This document shows positions 1 through 10,989 of a DNA stretch of 64,000 nt, in pieces. The translations under genes and the position numbers were made by a program. Source of the stretch: Larix kaempferi (taxonomy: Eukaryota; Streptophyta; Pinopsida; Pinales; Pinaceae); NCBI GenBank assembly GCA_027924585.1, contig BSBM01000764.1, positions 4,256,001 through 4,320,000 on the forward strand. The letters are read 5' to 3'. The notes under the pieces were generated by a model that was not told the DNA's origin, did no database searches, and saw only the letters and a list, made by a program, of their open reading frames with translations. Positions within the stretch are counted from its first letter, which is position 1. Every line of letters starts with the position of its first letter.

Positions 1-1010
1 GAGTTAAAGGTAATTTGTTGGTTATTGTACTTTATGTTGATGATCTTCTCATTACTGGTAGCACTCTTACTTCAATAAACAAGCTAAAAAATGCCTTAAA
101 TCTAGCTTTTGACATGAGCGATTTGGGCTTGCTGAGTCACTTTTTGGGCTTGGAGATAGCTCAAAATTTTGATGGGAACACTATATCTCAGCAAAAATAT
201 GCTTTCGACCTGTTATTGAAGTTTAATATGGCTGAATGTAAGGCAGCCCCTTTCCCATTCCTCTCAGGAATCAGTCTTGAGGAGGGAGATTCTACACCAC
301 TTGCAGATTGCAGTATGTATCGACAGTTGATTGGTTCACTACTTTATTTGACACACTCAAGGCCTGATATTTCATATGTCGTGAGTGCCGTGTCAAGGTA
401 TGTGCAGCAGCCACATGAGCTTCATTGGCAAGCAGCCAAGCGGATCTTGCAGTATGTGCAAGGTACGAGACAATTTGGCATACATTATGCTGCAGATTCT
501 GAGCTTGATTTCATTGGTTTTACTGATTCAGATTGGGCAGGTGATAGCATTGATCAGAAGTCCACTTCCGGTTATGTTTTCATGATTGGTCATGGTGCTA
601 TTTTCTGGTCCAGCAAAAAGCAAACAGCCTTTGCACTTTCTTCAACATAGGCAGAGTATCGAGGGGCAGTCAATTCCTGCATTCAGGCAGTTTGGTTGCA
701 GGGTATTCTTTCCGAGTTTGGTTTTGGTGGCACTACTTCGACTGTCCTATTTTGTGACAATCAAAGTGCTATCAAGATCTCCACAGATCCAGTTCAGCGG
801 CAGAGGACCAAACACATTGAGATTCATATGCATTACATTCGACAGTTGGTGCATGATCGCACCATCATTCTGCAATATTGCCCTACTGATGAGCAAATTG
901 CAGACATCTTCACCAAGAGCTTCACTGAGAAGAAGTTCTCTTACCTCCGTTCACTGTTGGGGGTGAGTTCCATCATGGTGGAGATAGATAGATCCATTAT
1001 TATGCTTTAG
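1..1010 (+). pseudogene. Ty1/copia pol 3' end: reverse transcriptase C-terminus and RNase H, partial, one internal stop
   Basis: The frame is open from base 3, so the element continues off the left edge. The RT active-site motif YVDD lies near base 40, followed by SDLG, the FLGLEI block, PDISY and then an RNase H domain (DSDWAGD near base 528, WSSKKQ near 610). A TAG at 648-650 falls where copia proteins read SSTEAEY. The same frame then resumes (AEYRGAV, DNQSA near 760, RTKHIEIHMHYIR, ADIFTK) and ends at a TAG at 1008-1010. Reading through the single nonsense codon, the C-terminus is otherwise complete. Gag, protease, integrase and most of RT are outside the window. A polypurine tract and an LTR follow directly, as expected for a copia element. 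Confidence 0.9.
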
Positions 1011-1165
1011 CTTGAGGGGGGGCTTTCTTCCCACTAGGTTTTCCCTCTTTCCTCACTTAGTGTATTTTCAGCATTTTTTGGATTATTGTATTGGGGTGAC
1101 CTTTGGTCTTAGTTACCAGGGCCCCACATTATTTTTTGCACATCATAGTCTAGCTTGAGGGGGGG
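1011..1165 (+). promoter_or_regulatory. Duplicated copia polypurine tract
   Basis: The 12-base string CTTGAGGGGGGG occurs at 1011-1022, directly after the pol stop codon, and again at 1154-1165, directly before the TGTT that starts the LTR. The second copy is the expected primer site for plus-strand DNA synthesis. The first lies 143 bases upstream and is identical. The roughly 130 bases between them hold no gene. Confidence 0.75.
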
Positions 1166-1910
1166 TGTTCGGATATCCACATCATCTTTTTCAGGATCTT
1201 GCATGCAATTAGGGTTTGCATGCAAATTCTAGGGTTTACATGCACTTTGCATGCATCCCAGTCACCAGGTTGATGCCTTCAGCACCTTAGCCACCTTATT
1301 CTAGCACCCAGGAGCCACTTACTTCAGATTTTTATCCCTCCTAGTTAGGAAGGCACCCACTTCTCACCTACTGCCAGAGAAGTGCACACTTCTTCACCTA
1401 CCACTACGGTTCCACTTCAGTTACACTCAGTTAGCTCCGATTCTCCCTGATTTGAGGCTAGTTTCATTCCCGACTGACTGTTTCACTTCCGTTGGACCTC
1501 CAGATTGACTAGATGACTTTTTTTGACTTCACTTAGCCTCCCATGTTCCCTCCACTGAGCCCACTTCCCTATATCAGTGCTACACACTTCAGTTACACAT
1601 GTTACACTCAGTTAGACTCAGATTGACACCTGGATGACTGGTTCTTGTGCATTGATGACCACCACTGATTGATGATGAGGACTCCTAGTTGGAGTCAAGC
1701 TACTCCATTCAGTGATTCGAATTACCTCCTTAGGCAATTCGAATTGCTCAGTCATTGTTACTATATTGTATTGTAATCATTCACCCTTACTGGGATATTG
1801 AGCACTGATGCATGTTTTGCACAGTTTTACACCATATTTTCTATGTTCATCTGTTGTGATTGATTTACTTGTTCATTAGATCTGTTGTGACTAATTTTAC
1901 CAGTGAGGCA
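1166..1910 (+). repeat. 3' LTR of the copia element (right end approximate)
   Basis: The sequence starts TGTTCGGATATCC directly after a polypurine tract, which fixes the left end well. Near 1198-1258 it contains several TGCATGCA-type direct motifs, which are common in LTR U3 regions, and a CTATATC TATA-like box lies near 1569. No second LTR copy is in the window and no matching terminal inverted repeat or target duplication is obvious, so the right end is only estimated. A TTTTACA near 1831 is another possible end. Confidence 0.5.
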
Positions 1911-2517
1911 CATTGACTCCTGAAATGATGGAAATGAATGGATAAGTGGACAAACAAGGATTCATGGAAATATCACTAGTATAAGTGGTCAAATGTGAAC
2001 AAACTATGGTCCAAGACACTAGACTAGGCACTAATGAGCCAAATAACACTAGGTAGAACAACATGAAGGTCCATGGCATAAATATGATGGGAATATTGTT
2101 CTAACAAATATTGTAAGAGTCCTTCATTCTATTGTCATAACTGGTGGTGAAGCAATGTCAGTTATATTTTCATGAATCCTCTCATTTTTTCCATTTGACT
2201 CTATCACTCACTCTCCAAGAAAAATTGTGTGAAAATACAATTGGCTGAGAGAGTGTGTGAATTTAGTTGTCAATTTTGGTTCATTTTATGTTTATTCACC
2301 ATACACATTCATTTCTTAAAATTATAGCCCTAGAAGCTTCTTTTAGGGACTACTAATGCCTATGTTCCTACCCCCTACCATGTCTATGGTGCCATGACCC
2401 AATCCTAGTACTAAAAACCTTTTAATGGATCCCACACCCCTCTCAGAGGCCATACATCCCACCAAAGTCTTGAAGACCTAGATACTGGGTATTGAAAACC
2501 TCTTAGTGGCACCAATA
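1911..2517. other. No gene seen
   Basis: This is AT-rich DNA with only short open frames on either strand. I recognise no protein, RNA or clear repeat. It separates the copia LTR from the next element's LTR and may be residual flanking DNA. Confidence 0.4.
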
Positions 2518-3056
2518 TTGATCTAGTCGGGGCCAGGAAGCACGAGGGGGAGAATAGTTCGACAAAATGAGTCGGCTATGTTATGAAGGAAGCTTAAGAA
2601 ATAGAATTAGCAAAGCAAGAACACACTATGCAAATAAACACAAATGCACACAGACAATATGCAAGAATGTGAACTGATTCTATATTACTTGATGTAAAGA
2701 TCATGACATTTCTCTGTTGTATAATACAGTAGTTTACATGCTTATATAGACTGCTAAGACGCTTGGGTGCCTTCCCATTACGTTCAGTTACAAGAGAAGT
2801 TAGAATGGTTTTGGAAGTTCAATCGTTACAGTCGACTGGAAGACAGAGAGTCAGTTTATCAAATTTTAACAGTTGCAAGTCACAAAACGAGGTTGCATGT
2901 CGACGTCACGTTACTGTGAGGTCACTGAACTTGTCGAAGTTGTGGAAGTTGTCGAATTCATGTCAAAGTCGAAACTTGTCGAAATTGTGTCGATGTCAAT
3001 GACTTGTCGCAGTAGATGTTAGCATTTGACAATAATGCCAACTATGATATATATCA
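2518..3056 (-). repeat. Probable 3' LTR of the minus-strand gypsy element
   Basis: Read on the minus strand, a purine run (CTTAAGGAAGGAG) lies just downstream of the integrase region and is followed within a few bases by TGATATATATCA, a plausible LTR start at 3056. A TATA-like box (CTATATAAG on the minus strand) lies at about 2741-2750, which gives a normal U3/R layout. The inner U3 is rich in TTGTCGAA-like short motifs (about 2930-3010). The left boundary is a guess because no second LTR copy is present. Confidence 0.45.
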
Positions 3057-4453
3057 GAACTCCTTCCTTAAGAAACAATGGTCTACATTGTTTGCTCGTG
3101 AAGGTGAGGAAACTTGTCGATCAATTTAGTAGCAAAGTACCATTTTCCTTGTGCTGGGATTAGTCCGTATTTTGCAACCTGAAATAAGGGAATTGTGTTT
3201 GTCCTTGTATGGCATACTCGTCGTCCCACAATGGTGTTGCAAGGAAGAGGCTCTTGAACATCTGGATGGATGTCGTCGGGTTCTGATTTATGCAAGTCGC
3301 TATGTTCCAATAGTGGTGCATGGTATGGTCGAAGTAGATCCGCGTTGAATATTGGATGTAGACTAAGGCAGGAAGGAATGTAGAGCTAGAAATCATTTTC
3401 GCCAATCTGCCAAATAATACCGTATGGACCATATCGCAAAGGTTTCAACTTCTTGTATGGGCTAATGAAGCGTTCCTTCTTGATATGTAACCATACCTTA
3501 TCCCCAATTTGAAATGAATGAGGCATACGATGCTTATCGTTTTGGGCCTTATATTTCGCGTTTCCTCTGTGCAACATGTCATGTGCTTGTCGTTGGATAT
3601 CGCATCTATGATCTTGAAACTTGACTACTTTGCCAACTTCTCGCTGGTTGTGGTCATTTTTGTTCGACTGTGTCGAGGAGCTGATCAAGTCGATAGGTAC
3701 TAAGTGTTGAAATCCGTAACATATATCAAATGGACTCTTTCCCATAGAGTTGTGTTGAGCACGATTGTAGTTGTGATGTATGTATGGAAGACTATCATCC
3801 CATGTTAGTCGATGCGTGTGGTTGTACATGCGAAGCATTTGTACGACCAAGTGATTCACAACTTATGTCTATCCGTCTGTCTGAGGATGTAAAGCTGTTG
3901 ACAATGAGAGTCTTGTGTCTAGCTACTGCCAAAGAGTTTTCCAAAAGATGCTAACGAATCTGGCATTTCGGTTGGAAATAATGGTTGTCGGTAGACCAAA
4001 GTGTTTCCAAACATGTGCGAAGAAGAGATAAGTGGTTTGTTGTGTTGTCATCATCTTCTTGCATGGAATGAGAATGGCCATCTTAGAAAATCTGTCGACC
4101 ACTACTAAGATCACATCATGCTGATGTTTGGTATTCGTATATCCCGTCAAGTAGTCCATAGAAATAGATTCCCATGGTCGACTAGGAACTAGAAAAGGTG
4201 TATATAATCCCTGTCGTCGATTAGGCGGTTTAGCAATGGCACAAACCACACATGATCGAATGTACTTTTTGATGTTAGTTTTAAGTGTAGGCCAAAAGAA
4301 ATATTTCTGAAGAATAGCAAGGGTTCTTATAGTATTGTTGTAGTGCGCGTCCGAAATGAGCTGTTGTCGATGCTCACCTATCCATACACAAAGCTGTCTG
4401 AGCTTGTATAGCAAGGTATCCTTTAGGAAATAGTCGACATTCGATGACTTGTC
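3057..4453 (-). pseudogene. Ty3/gypsy integrase and C-terminus, 5'-truncated, several stops
   Basis: On the minus strand the sequence reads as a chromovirus integrase of Galadriel-like type. There is a degraded zinc-binding region ending SCVVC, then PWESISMDY with the first catalytic Asp, VVVDRFSKM, HVWKHFGLP, and then SNRNARF, where the second catalytic Asp is replaced by Asn. A TAG lies near 3923. The HPQTDG block near 3880 is followed by two more stops, one at the codon of the catalytic Glu. The frame continues through NRAQHNS and SPFDICYG to KPLRYGPYG near 3430, then frameshifts. Upstream pol is missing because a different LTR begins at 4454. The apparent N-terminal residues of the open frame (MEGDV) come from that LTR. 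Confidence 0.85.
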
Positions 4454-6139
4454 TGTCACATCCCCTTCCATCTATCCAATGCAAGGGAGGGAACATAACT
4501 GCAACATGGGGTGTCTAATTCATCCCCAATCCATAATGATAAAATTTTGCCATTTAAAATAAGATGCACAATTCATTTACACAGTGAAATAAAACATATT
4601 AACACACAGCTATAATGGAATGTATCAGCATACTATTCACAAACAGGTGATGAATTATCATGCGAGGAAGCCATAATAAGATATACACAGATTACATGTT
4701 AGCCATAATAAGATATGCATTCATCATCCAAATATCAGTCATTATTTAATACATTACAGAACATAGAATTAACACAACTCATTTAATAAACACAGAGGAA
4801 TAACCATAATAACATACAAGCAGAAGGAGATGCATCAGCCTATTTCTTTCAGGAAGAATGATGAAATGGTCATACAGTAATCCATCCCATTCTCATGCTA
4901 TGCACATGCATCATGCCAACTAACTTAAGATAATCATTTCATCCAAGTAACATAAATAATTTAACATACAGGATTAACACATTGTTGAACACATAATGCA
5001 AATAAAGTAATCCACAAAGAATACTTATCTTGAAATGCAAATGTCCAAACAATTGGCTACGTGAGAGCAACGTTCCACCCAACCATATATCTCTGTCCAA
5101 CCTGTATTCTTTCAGCTGAGAGATCACCCCTGAGTTGGGCTATGTATCCACTAAGGAGGAACAAGACAGGCTCACTCACAGCCATGGATTCACTCAAATG
5201 GTCATGCTAAGCTAGCACACAGCTGGATTTATCAAGCATGCAATAAGGAAAATGAGGAGGATGCTAAGCCAGTTAGCTCAACCACAGAGCTACAGACATC
5301 TCAAACTAAATTCAAGCAATCCCATCCTCTGTTCAAACATCCACCCTTGGATTTCCCACCATTCTGGCAACAAAATAACCCAATCCCATCACTGGGTTTT
5401 TGGGATATCAAAACTGGATTTTCCAATGGATTTTCGGGTAACTAATGCTCCCAAATTCACCCCCAAGGTTCATACCTATGGATCCCCCATTGGATTTCAC
5501 TATCAAATACCAATTCTGGGCGTTTATGGCTCTTCAAAACGTGGATTTTTTCAAAGTTGCGATTTCTGGTTTTTCTCCCTGCTGGCAATTCGTTTTTGGA
5601 TGGAAAATGATGCTGGTAAATTCGGCAATGGGATGGGGATGAGGAAGAAGCAACTCCCATGAGGTAGAGTCGCTTGTGGTACAAGAAAACAGAGCTCATA
5701 CTCTGCCATACGAATGTTTGGGCTGCCCATGCTCCATTGAAGCCATGGACTGAATTCCTCAACCACTTCCTTACAACAGAAATAAATGTCAGCAAGGTAA
5801 GTCAAATGGGTTCTCAAGGTGACATATGGCAGCCTATGTTTCAATCCCATAGGCCCCTCACCACTCCCTAGTGGATACACATGGCCCCTTCTCATTCATT
5901 GCCTCCATAGCCAGTTTTAGTATTTTATTGCATGATGTTTATTTACATCATTTTTACAATGTTCCATGGCTAAATAGCACATGGGAAACATAATGTCTAA
6001 TACTTTCCTTTAAATAACATTCGAGCTTCCACTAGCGGGGCCTTGGCCTTGAGCTCCACGCTAGGAAAACCTACATCACATGTATACAACATTTACATTA
6101 AAAGCTAACATATCCTAAGGGTCAAAATGGGGTATTACA
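4454..6139 (-). repeat. LTR (1.69 kb) of a minus-strand element, same family as the solo LTR at 55735-57034
   Basis: The ends are TGTCACATCCCC and GGGTATTACA on the plus strand, so on the minus strand the LTR runs TGTAATACC to ATGTGACA. Long stretches match the element at 55735-57034: both starts, the block around ACGTTCCACCCAACC near 5070, the GCGGGGCCTTGGC box near 6038, and both ends. It splits the gypsy integrase at 4453. The five bases on the left (TTGTC) and right (ATCCC) do not match, because the right side is internal element sequence and not flanking DNA. Open frames inside it (for example 5252-5895) look like chance. Confidence 0.75.
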
Positions 6140-6154
6140 ATCCCCTCCCCCTTA
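6140..6154 (-). promoter_or_regulatory. Polypurine tract of the 4.45-6.8 kb element
   Basis: On the minus strand the sequence AAGGGGGAGGGGAT lies directly before the TGTAATACC LTR start. This shows that the LTR to its left is a 3' LTR and that the element body lies to the right. Confidence 0.65.
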
Positions 6155-6257
6155 GAATAACATCATCCTCGGTGTTCCAAGACTTAGGAATACATATACA
6201 ATTTATACATGTCCAAAATTTCAAAAAACTTTGCAGGTCTGCCCTACATTTTATCCT

Positions 6258-6722
6258 TTACTTTGAACTTTCAGGATCAAGTCCCTTGACTTCCATGAAA
6301 TTCTCCCACTGTTTCTGGTCTTTCAGCTCATCCACAAGTCTGAAAACGTTATGGCTGCTACCCTCTTGAGGTTCCCTTGTTGGGCAGTTGCGGAGGCAAT
6401 GATGTCCTCCACATCTCCAACATTTCACCAGCTGCTTCATCTTTACCTGCTCAATTTTCTTTGAGTATTCATGCCTGGAACGTTTCTTAATGGACCGATT
6501 GGACGAATGCCTCATCCTTGATCCACTTTCTTTTCCCTTACTGATTGCTCTCATAATACTTTTTACCTCTCTTTGAAGACCAATAGAGTTCTGCAAAACC
6601 TTGTGGTTCATCTCATTCTGCCTCTTTTGTATCTTGAGCATCTCTCCAAGATTTTCTTAGGTCTTGTAAATTGTTTGAAGAAGACTTTCAGCCAATTCCA
6701 ACAGCCTATGGTCTGCTGCCAT
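6258..6722 (-). pseudogene. Gag-like ORF with a zinc knuckle, one internal stop
   Basis: The minus-strand frame starts MAADHRLLELAESLL at 6722, meets a TAA after about 26 codons, and then runs open for 127 residues. The first half is a charged, coiled-coil-like region (EMLKIQKRQNEMNHKV). A basic stretch (SIKKRSRHEYSKK) and a zinc knuckle follow: CWRCGGHHCLRNC, spaced C-x2-C-x3-H-x4-C, the form seen in many plant gypsy Gag proteins. The frame ends about 100 bases before the polypurine tract, leaving no room for pol. The same frame extends upstream to about 6812 (KLVCGNC...), where a TTTCACAG looks like a splice acceptor. Family assignment beyond Gag-like is not possible from the sequence. Confidence 0.6.
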
Positions 6723-6812
6723 GATCTTTGTGCGCAGCTGGTTCTCACTGTACTTACAAGCAACACTTGCTTCGCAACAGTTGCCACAAACTAGTTTCAC
6801 TTTTTTCGCCTG

Positions 6813-7623
6813 TGAAATTCATCATTATAATTTCTGTTAGGCCAAGCATAATATAACATTAAAATAACTTAGTCAATTAGCTTTCCAATTGATATGAAAT
6901 CCCATGCCTTGGCCATGAGACTTTCATACTTTTCATGCTTTCCCAACAGGCACATGAGCTCATTCATGTCCATTCTTTCACAAGGGATTAACTACTTCAG
7001 CATTCACAATTTATTTCAAACAAATAAACACACTCTACTTTCAGCCATACACGCATTCAAAATTTTCTGTTTTTATGAATGCATCAATAAAAAGGAAAGA
7101 GAGAGCAGTAAGAGTTTTCTCCTCTTCGTCTTGTTCCATTCTGGAACCCACACCACCACTGTGGTTTTCATGCTCCTAGCCTCTTTCACTTCCATGTGAA
7201 TGCTTGACCAACCCTTCTTCGCTATGACACTTAGTGTCTATGGTCTATTTCAAACCTCTCGACCATGGAGTCCCTCCACATGGTTTGTTTACAACTCCCT
7301 TGGCTTCTAGTACCCCTACAAGTCCAATAGCGCCATCATTCACTTATGCGCAAGCCGAGCCCTTTTAGGATAGTCACATGTCGACACGCATCCTTAATAT
7401 TCTTTCATAGTCATTGCTTCCAGCAATACCTACACTCAAACATTGAATTAATTCACATGTTTAGTTTATTTTCGTAGGAAATCATAACCAAATCATATAC
7501 ACATGTATATTCATAAGCATGAAATTACAAGGTAACCAAATACTTATTTGCATTGGAGGTTTTCACTTTATTCCATAGGGTCCTTCTTGCTTTACAAGCC
7601 TTGGAATCGCCTATGGACTTGGA
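6813..7623. other. No gene seen
   Basis: This is mixed-composition sequence without recognisable coding similarity. The ORF at 6894-7199 has no domain I recognise. It may be the 5' internal or flanking part of the gag-like element, but no second LTR copy or PBS was found here. Confidence 0.4.
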
Positions 7624-7811
7624 TGTTTGGCCAGCACGCAGGCTGCCCCTCATCATCAAATAATCTTGTATGCTTGGCCACCACGCAGGCTGCTCCACAA
7701 CACCAAATAATCTTGTATGTTTGGCCAGCACGCAGGCTGCTCCACAACATCAAACAACCTTGTATGTTTGGCCAGCACGCAGGCTGCTCCAAATCATCAA
7801 ATAACCTTGCT
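7624..7811. repeat. 47-bp tandem repeat, four copies
   Basis: Units begin at 7624, 7671, 7718 and 7765, an exact 47-base period. Each holds the core TTGGCCAGCACGCAGGCTGC (one base differs in unit 2) followed by a variable CATCAAATAA-type tail. The period is not a multiple of three, so a coding repeat is unlikely. It lies just upstream of a Tat-like gag remnant. Confidence 0.9.
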
Positions 7812-7889
7812 TCTTGTAATGGCCAATGTTTCCAACAAGGAAACAATAGTGCATCAGCTTAATTGTTACAAGACTTATACTTGAAATCT

Positions 7890-8705
7890 TCATCATTCCA
7901 GATTCCAATCCGGTATGATGCCGGTAGTCTTCCTGAATCAATTCCAGCTTCCAATCCGGTATGATGCCGATACTGATCTTCTGTCTACTTTTAGGCAGAA
8001 CAAAGCCACTCACCTTTCTGATCACATTCAGGAATGGCGAAGACGGAAGCAACTCATCAAGGCTGAGATCACCTTAGAGTTCCTTCTAGAGTGGTATTTG
8101 AAGTCACTCCTTCCTTATATTTCTAAGGATGTTGCAACTTCTGGGGTAAGTTCTTAGGAATAAGCAATCCTAAGGACCCAGGAGCTTGACTTAGTTTATT
8201 CCCAATCTAGGATCCTCTATGAGATCATTCCGGACACACCGAGATCTAATATAGATCTTGGAAAACCTAATCCTGGACCGCATGTCGATGGCATTGTTGG
8301 TTCAACAGATTCAGCAGCACTTGAAGCTTTAACAAAACAAGTTCACGCACTCTCTGTGAAGCAATCTACTGCTAAACTAACTACAGTTGCAGCCTCCCCT
8401 TCAACAACTGAATCTGTACAACAGGTGTAGACAAACCAAAAGGTTCCTCGGCAACCCAACAACAACAAAAAGAAGGGTAAGAAAGGGGAGGGGAACCATC
8501 AAAAAGCCAAAAACATTGAGAATTCCAAGGAGGGAAAGAAAGAGAAAAAGAAGGTAAAGTCACCCTTGAAAACTTTGCAAGGACGAACACGTTACTCATT
8601 AATTCCCTTTATTAGACGAATCCCAGAAGCTACTTCGAGAAAAGAAACTGGTTGTCTTGAAGGATTCGTTTCCTCATGGACAAGGCCTAGCTTCTTGAAA
8701 CTCTA
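7890..8705 (+). pseudogene. Tat-like gypsy Gag remnant
   Basis: The frame around 7980-8155 reads TFRQNKATHLSDHIQEWRRRK and LLEWYLKSLLPYISKDVA, which resembles the capsid part of plant gypsy Gag. Stops occur at 8155-8160, and the same frame continues with RILYEIIPDTPRSN, a linker, a TAG near 8428 and a lysine-rich segment (KKKGKKGEG). No zinc knuckle is seen. A short direct duplication (CCAATCCGGTATGATGCCG) near 7905 and 7952 disturbs its left end. It is degenerate but in the same orientation as the protease that follows. Confidence 0.6.
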
Positions 8706-8755
8706 GTGCTGGGGGCACTTCTTGTGCTTCATCAACTGATCAATCATTCATTAAC

Positions 8756-10273
8756 ATGGTTAACTCGCACATGATACTGCAAACCAGATCCAGGAATTAT
8801 AACCCGGACATGCAACAGAAAGATAAAGAAGTTCCTGAGTCATCTTCTCCTCTTCACATTGAGAGACCAACAGATTCTATGCCGAAGATACCTAAGGGTG
8901 TCTACAAATGGGCTATGCAAAACCCTAATGTGCGAGCTGCTCCCAACTACTCTGTTGTATAGGACCTAGCCCAAACACCATGTGCAATGTCCACATTAGA
9001 AGTCTTGCAAAGCTTCCCTTTGCAGCAGAATGCACTTTTATCAGCCATCGGGAGCATGGATTCTTCAAGTATGCTTTCATGGTTTGATATGTCAAATATC
9101 AAACCCCGGTTACCGTATCACGTAGCCTTCCAGATTGAATTAGTTCATGGTCTGAAAACCATTAGACGAACCATTTTAGATGAAGGTGCGTCTACGTGTG
9201 TAATGTCAATATCCTGTTGGAAATCCCTTGGCTCTCCTAAGTTAGACCCTTCCAACACACTACTTACGGATTTTGACGGAATATCGTTCCGCCCACATGG
9301 ATTCTTTCCCGCGTTTGATATTGAACTAGATGGTAAGTTAGTGTCTATGGAGGTTGAAGTTTTGGATGCTCCTCTTGACTACAATCTATTGTTAGGAAGG
9401 AGTTGGACATATGCTATGCAAGCTATCCCATCATCCATTTTCCGAGTAATCATGTTCCCACACGAAGGCAAGATCATCACGATTGATCAAATTTCCTTCA
9501 CTCGGAAGAATAACACTACTTCATCGGATTCAACTATCCCCTTGATTGATTAGACTCATCCACCCAACGAGAGTCTGGGAGCAGGCATGTATTCATCGTT
9601 GATGGGCACTTTTGACTTACCTTCTCCCGTAAACTACATTGGTTCAATGAGCACCACTGAAGTTTTGTCTCAGGAAGTTTTCACAATCAGTCGAACAACT
9701 GATCCATGGATCCTTCCCACTCAACAAGAACCAATTGTGCCCTTATCTGTTGCAGAAGTGGCGTATCAAGCATCACAAAAGGATGCAACAGATTATATCT
9801 CGACTCCGTTCGTCTCCACAAAGTAATATATTGACTATTCACCTGCATGGTTAGTCAACTCCATCCATTATTTTGATTGTCTGGATACCGTTTTACCTTC
9901 CGATGAGGCTATTTTGGAAGCCATGATAGGTCTAGATCAGCCGTGGGAACACATGCATCACAGATCCTATTTCCTCCCAGATCTGGACAAGATAGAGAAT
10001 GGTGAGTTTTCAGTGAGACCTGGTGGTGATATCGATTTTTCCATCACTCATTCTACTACACAAATGATTTATGTTGAAGGTAACATGGAAAACATATCGA
10101 AGACTATACCGATTGATATCTCCACTAAACCTGGCATTGTGGAAAACATTTTTATTGGAGAAAATTGTTCTCCTGATGAGATCACTTTGTATACCAATTC
10201 ATTTAAGGAATTCTACGACACTTACACCTGGTCTTACAAGCAGAAGTTAGGCTTTGACCTTTCGGTCACCTGA
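8756..10273 (+). pseudogene. Tat-like gypsy protease and N-terminal edge of RT, three in-frame stops
   Basis: One reading frame spans the whole stretch, broken only by TAG near 8960, TAG near 9551 and TAA near 9823. The retropepsin-like domain reads ILDEGASTCVMS, where the usual D-S/T-G is D-E-G, and later YNLLLGRSW, the flap-following motif. The last part (IFIGENCSPDEITLYTNSFKEF, then TWSYKQKLG) matches the segment that lies just before the RT palm in Tat/Athila-type elements. The RT palm never follows: the frame stops at 10273 and RNase H-like sequence appears at 10445. This is a non-autonomous derivative or a deleted copy. Confidence 0.75.
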
Positions 10274-10444
10274 GCCTAGAAATGGGCTCTACCTGAAAAA
10301 GTATTATGCTTAGTCTCATATGAATTTTCTTGTATTATAATTGTACATGTTTATAGAGTTAGTATTTTATTTTTATTTTTTGTGTCTTATCTGTCTTCTA
10401 GATTATGGTTTCAGATGACAACTTAGTGCTTTCTATGATTCGTT

Positions 10445-10843
10445 GATGGCGCTAGTCGCCACACCCGTCAATTGGCTTCAGCAGCTTGGGTTATTTACTC
10501 ACCGTCTGGTCAACTTGTGTCTTCGGGAGGCGCTTGCTTGGGCCCTACAATGACTAATGTAGTTGAGTATAGTGCAATCATTGAGTTACTTTGAGATGTT
10601 ATTCATCATGGAATTTCATGTTTGTAGGTAAGACTTGACTCGTAGTTAGTAGTACTTCACTTGATGGGTGAGTACAGAGTTAGGGATCCCTCTTTGCTTC
10701 TTCAGTTTTTGCGTGTTAGGCTACTTGAAAGACACTTTGATTTTATTGCATTTCAACATATTTCAAGGAATTTAAATTCATTAGTTGACTCATATGCAAA
10801 CTATATTTTAGATTTGCATTTGTACCATACACAATCATATTAA
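10445..10843 (+). pseudogene. Archaeal-type RNase H (aRNH) domain of the Tat-like element
   Basis: The same frame as the upstream protease reads DGAS...AAWVIYSPSGQL, SSGGACLGPT, NVVEYSAIIELL, RLDS, LVV, YRVRDPSLLLQFLRVRLLERHF, and DSYANYILDLHL. These are the four acidic positions and context of the extra RNase H typical of Tat/Ogre-type gypsy elements. In-frame stops occur after IIELL (TGA), after SCL (TAG) and after RLDS (TAG). The TGA and the last TAG sit where the family tends to have Arg and Gln, which fits C-to-T change. The preceding 170 bases (10274-10444) hold no RT. Confidence 0.75.
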
Positions 10844-10989
10844 ACAGTCACACAAATAAAGACAAAACACATGTATATATATAAACCGATCCTTTATATA
10901 TCAGGATCAAAAAATATGAGTACGAGTCATAGTATGATGCAGTATCATAATATACAAAAATGGTCTCAAAGGCCTCAAAAATATAACAT

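Noticed and set aside
2500-2530. PBS-like TTGGTGCCAC on the minus strand after the LTR at 2518-3056
   Set aside because: The match to any tRNA end is weak, and a 3' LTR should be followed by flank rather than a PBS.
5252-5895. Overlapping ORFs inside the LTR at 4454-6139 (and 56158-56814 in the sister LTR)
   Set aside because: Frames are not preserved between the two related LTRs, so they are chance.
7624-7811. CRISPR-like repeat-spacer array
   Set aside because: The units are contiguous 47-bp tandem repeats without unique spacers, in a plant nuclear context.
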